A DNA stretch of 44,164 bases, taken from assembly GCF_934643285.1 (NCBI RefSeq), contig NZ_CAKUBT010000013.1, positions 1 to 44,164 of the forward strand, read 5' to 3'. The notes under the pieces are model-generated. The model was not told the origin of the DNA, made no database searches, and was given only the letters and a program-made list of their open reading frames with translations. Made by a program: the position numbers and the translations under genes. Positions within the stretch are counted from its first letter, which is position 1. Each line of letters starts with the position of its first letter. Of this stretch, positions 42,670-44,164 are shown piece after piece. Origin of the DNA: an uncultured Ellagibacter sp. (GTDB lineage: Bacteria > Actinomycetota > Coriobacteriia > Coriobacteriales > Eggerthellaceae).

Positions 42670-43794
42670 TTAGAATCTCAGCGCAAGAGTGAATCCCGAC
42701 CACGAAAGGCTATCCGTATCGCGCACGTAAGCTCCGAACGTAGGAGCGTGCACGTAATGGGATCCACCGTAGCTCACGGCAATTCCCACGTGCCCGCTGC
42801 GCCAGAGAACATCGCCCGGGCGAGCTTCGGAAACAGGTCCACGCCATGATGCGCAGTTGTAAAGCGATTCGCTTTGATGCGGAAGGGAAATGCCAATTTG
42901 CAAATATGCCCAGCGCACGAGTCCGGAGCAGTCGAAAGCGTTCGGACCTTCGGCACCCCACACATACGGGCACCCGATGCGCGACATGGCGTAGTCGACA
43001 ACCGAACCATAGGAGGGAACATCGGAGCTGCCGCCAGTGTAGCCACCGCCGCTGCTCGATCCGCCGCCACTGCTGGAGCCACCGCCGCTGCTTGACCCGC
43101 CACCGGAACCGCTGTTGCGATTCGCGGCCGCTGCCGCTTCAGCCGCCGCTGCAGCCGCCGCTGCGGCCTGCTCTTGCTCGAGAAGCTCCTTGGCCTCGGC
43201 GTCAAGGGAGTTGACGAGCTCGGTAGCCTGGTCAACCTTCGCCTGAACCTCCTGCTGAATTTGCGCGGCTTCGGCAGCCTTGTCAGCTGCGATCTGCTCT
43301 TGGCGCGCGTACTCGTCCTTGGAGGCCTGCAGCTGCTCGCGCAACTGCTTAGAGGTGTCGACCATTTCGGAGTCGTTGTTGTTCATCTGCGTGAGCAGAT
43401 CCCAGTTCGACGTGAACTCGTCGAACGAGGAAGCACCCAGGACGAAGTCGAGGAAGCTTGCCGAGCCCGTGCGATACATGCTGCGTGCGCGGGTAGAAAG
43501 CTTACCCTGCAATTCTTGGATTTGGGCGTTCGTGTCGTCGATCTTGACCTGCTCGGCCGCCATGGCGTCTTGGGCAGCTTGCTGCTCGTCCAACGCGCCA
43601 TAATAATTATCTGTAGCGGTTTCCAGGTCTGCCTGAAGGCTGACCAACTGATTGCGAACGGCATCGGCTTCGGCCTGCTTTTCAGCTGCCGTGGCGCCGA
43701 ATGCGATATTCGGAGCGGCCATCGTGACAGCACCTACTGCTGCCGCTGTACCGATAAACGCTCGCCTTGATAGTGTGTTCGTATGCTCGCTCAC
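42670..43794 (-). CDS. Tat-exported NlpC/P60 peptidoglycan endopeptidase with coiled coil
   Basis: Cell-wall hydrolase acting outside the membrane. The 374-aa product has a twin-arginine signal (LSRRAFIGTAAAVGAV), a long coiled coil (about 36-210, PcsB/CwlO-like with MYRTGSASFLDFVLGASSFDEF) and an Ala-rich stretch. A Gly/Ser linker of repeated GGGSSS units (about 228-256) leads to an NlpC/P60 domain with catalytic Cys289 (FDCSGLVRWA), His335 (SGHVGIAVS) and His349 (HYVHAP). The start is GTG 43794 with AAGGAGG upstream. The coiled coil is a likely regulatory part, as in FtsEX-controlled hydrolases, but no ftsEX is here. Confidence 0.88.
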   Translation of the reverse strand: MSEHTNTLSRRAFIGTAAAVGAVTMAAPNIAFGATAAEKQAEADAVRNQLVSLQADLETATDNYYGALDEQQAAQDAMAAEQVKIDDTNAQIQELQGKLSTRARSMYRTGSASFLDFVLGASSFDEFTSNWDLLTQMNNNDSEMVDTSKQLREQLQASKDEYARQEQIAADKAAEAAQIQQEVQAKVDQATELVNSLDAEAKELLEQEQAAAAAAAAAEAAAAANRNSGSGGGSSSGGGSSSGGGSSSGGGYTGGSSDVPSYGSVVDYAMSRIGCPYVWGAEGPNAFDCSGLVRWAYLQIGISLPHQSESLYNCASWRGPVSEARPGDVLWRSGHVGIAVSYGGSHYVHAPTFGAYVRDTDSLSWSGFTLALRF

Positions 43795-43984
43795 TGAGGA
43801 ACCTCCTTGGTTGAGCATGCTGGTGTTCGTTTGGCAAAAGCGTATCTATAATAACACGTAGAGATAACGCTCGCAGGTGGGGGAGCGTTCAATTCATAAC
43901 ACCAGGTCATATGTGGCATAACTATGCATATGGAGCGATTTGCGAAGGAATAGTGAATAGATACGCCCGGTGGCGTGTAAGGTA

Positions 43985-44013
43985 TTGACAGCCACCGCAG
44001 CCTACCGTAATAT
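43985..44013 (+). promoter_or_regulatory. Promoter of the tRNA gene
   Basis: A perfect TTGACA (43985-43990), a 17-base spacer and TAATAT (44008-44013) form the strongest promoter in the window. It lies about 75 bases before the tRNA and gives a precursor with a GCTGC/GCAGC stem. Confidence 0.75.
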
Positions 44014-44090
44014 TCTCTTGCTCGCTGCGCCGGGGACGGCAAAAAGCGGGCGGCAGCTTGATAAATACACATGAATTAAGCGTCGATCAT

Positions 44091-44164
44091 GGGCGTGTGC
44101 CCGAGTGGTTAAAGGGGACGGGCTGTAAACCCGTTGACTCTGTCTACCTAGGTTCGAATCCTAG
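44091..44164 (+). tRNA. tRNA-Tyr (GTA), 3' end cut by window
   Basis: The acceptor 5' strand GGGCGTG is followed by a D arm CCC...GGG. The anticodon arm ACGGG-CTGTAAA-CCCGT has anticodon GTA, a 13-nt long variable arm follows (class II), and the T arm CTAGG-TTCGAAT-CCTAG ends at the last base. The 3' acceptor strand is outside the window. Confidence 0.85.

Noticed and set aside
43024..43110. Short tandem repeats that might be a minisatellite or CRISPR-like array
   Set aside because: They encode the GGGSSS linker of the NlpC/P60 protein, in frame and without spacers.

Overview
The window reads as a chromosome segment of a high-GC, Gram-positive-type anaerobe, most likely an actinobacterium of class Coriobacteriia. 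The class is an inference, since no 16S rRNA lies in the window. It rests on the combination of a zinc-type S14 and a zinc-LID adenylate kinase, a one-piece pyruvate:ferredoxin oxidoreductase, an AddAB pair with a Gram-positive-type LexA box, a subgroup 1c aspartate aminotransferase and Tat-exported surface proteins. No phage, CRISPR array or intact insertion sequence is seen.

Region 1 (1-11.7 kb): guaA (minus) diverges from a ribosomal protein operon running rplB-rpsS-rplV-rpsC-rplP-rpmC-rpsQ-rplN-rplX-rplE-rpsN-rpsH-rplF-rplR-rpsE-rpmD-rplO-secY, followed by a terminator and adk. The usual first genes (rpsJ-rplC-rplD-rplW) are absent upstream of rplB, and map-infA-rpsM-rpsK-rpoA are absent after adk. 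Three points in the operon (before rplB, rplE and rplO) carry the same string TATAATCT followed by strong RNA hairpins, which suggests internal promoters with structured leaders.

Region 2 (11.7-26.1 kb): a multi-membrane GT-C-like protein, then what looks like a complete sialic acid catabolic locus. On the plus strand are nagB and nagA; on the minus strand are nanE, a ROK kinase (nanK), nanA, and a peptide-type ABC importer made of an ATPase, a permease-ATPase fusion, a permease and a Tat/lipobox substrate-binding protein. An SGNH esterase sits inside the importer locus. Together they would import sialic acid and carry it through ManNAc, ManNAc-6-P, GlcNAc-6-P and GlcN-6-P to fructose-6-P, giving pyruvate, acetate and ammonia. 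No sialidase is present, which fits scavenging of free sugar. Two MITE-like or REP-like inverted-repeat elements lie inside this locus.

Region 3 (26.5-32.8 kb): pyruvate:ferredoxin oxidoreductase, which could consume the pyruvate released by NanA; a SAM methyltransferase; an unknown bitopic membrane protein; and a small zinc-ribbon protein.

Region 4 (32.9-44.2 kb): addB-addA behind a LexA-like box with an apparently leaderless start; an aspartate aminotransferase converging on and overlapping addA; a sodium/proline symporter; a Tat-exported NlpC/P60 cell-wall hydrolase; and a tRNA-Tyr cut off by the window end.
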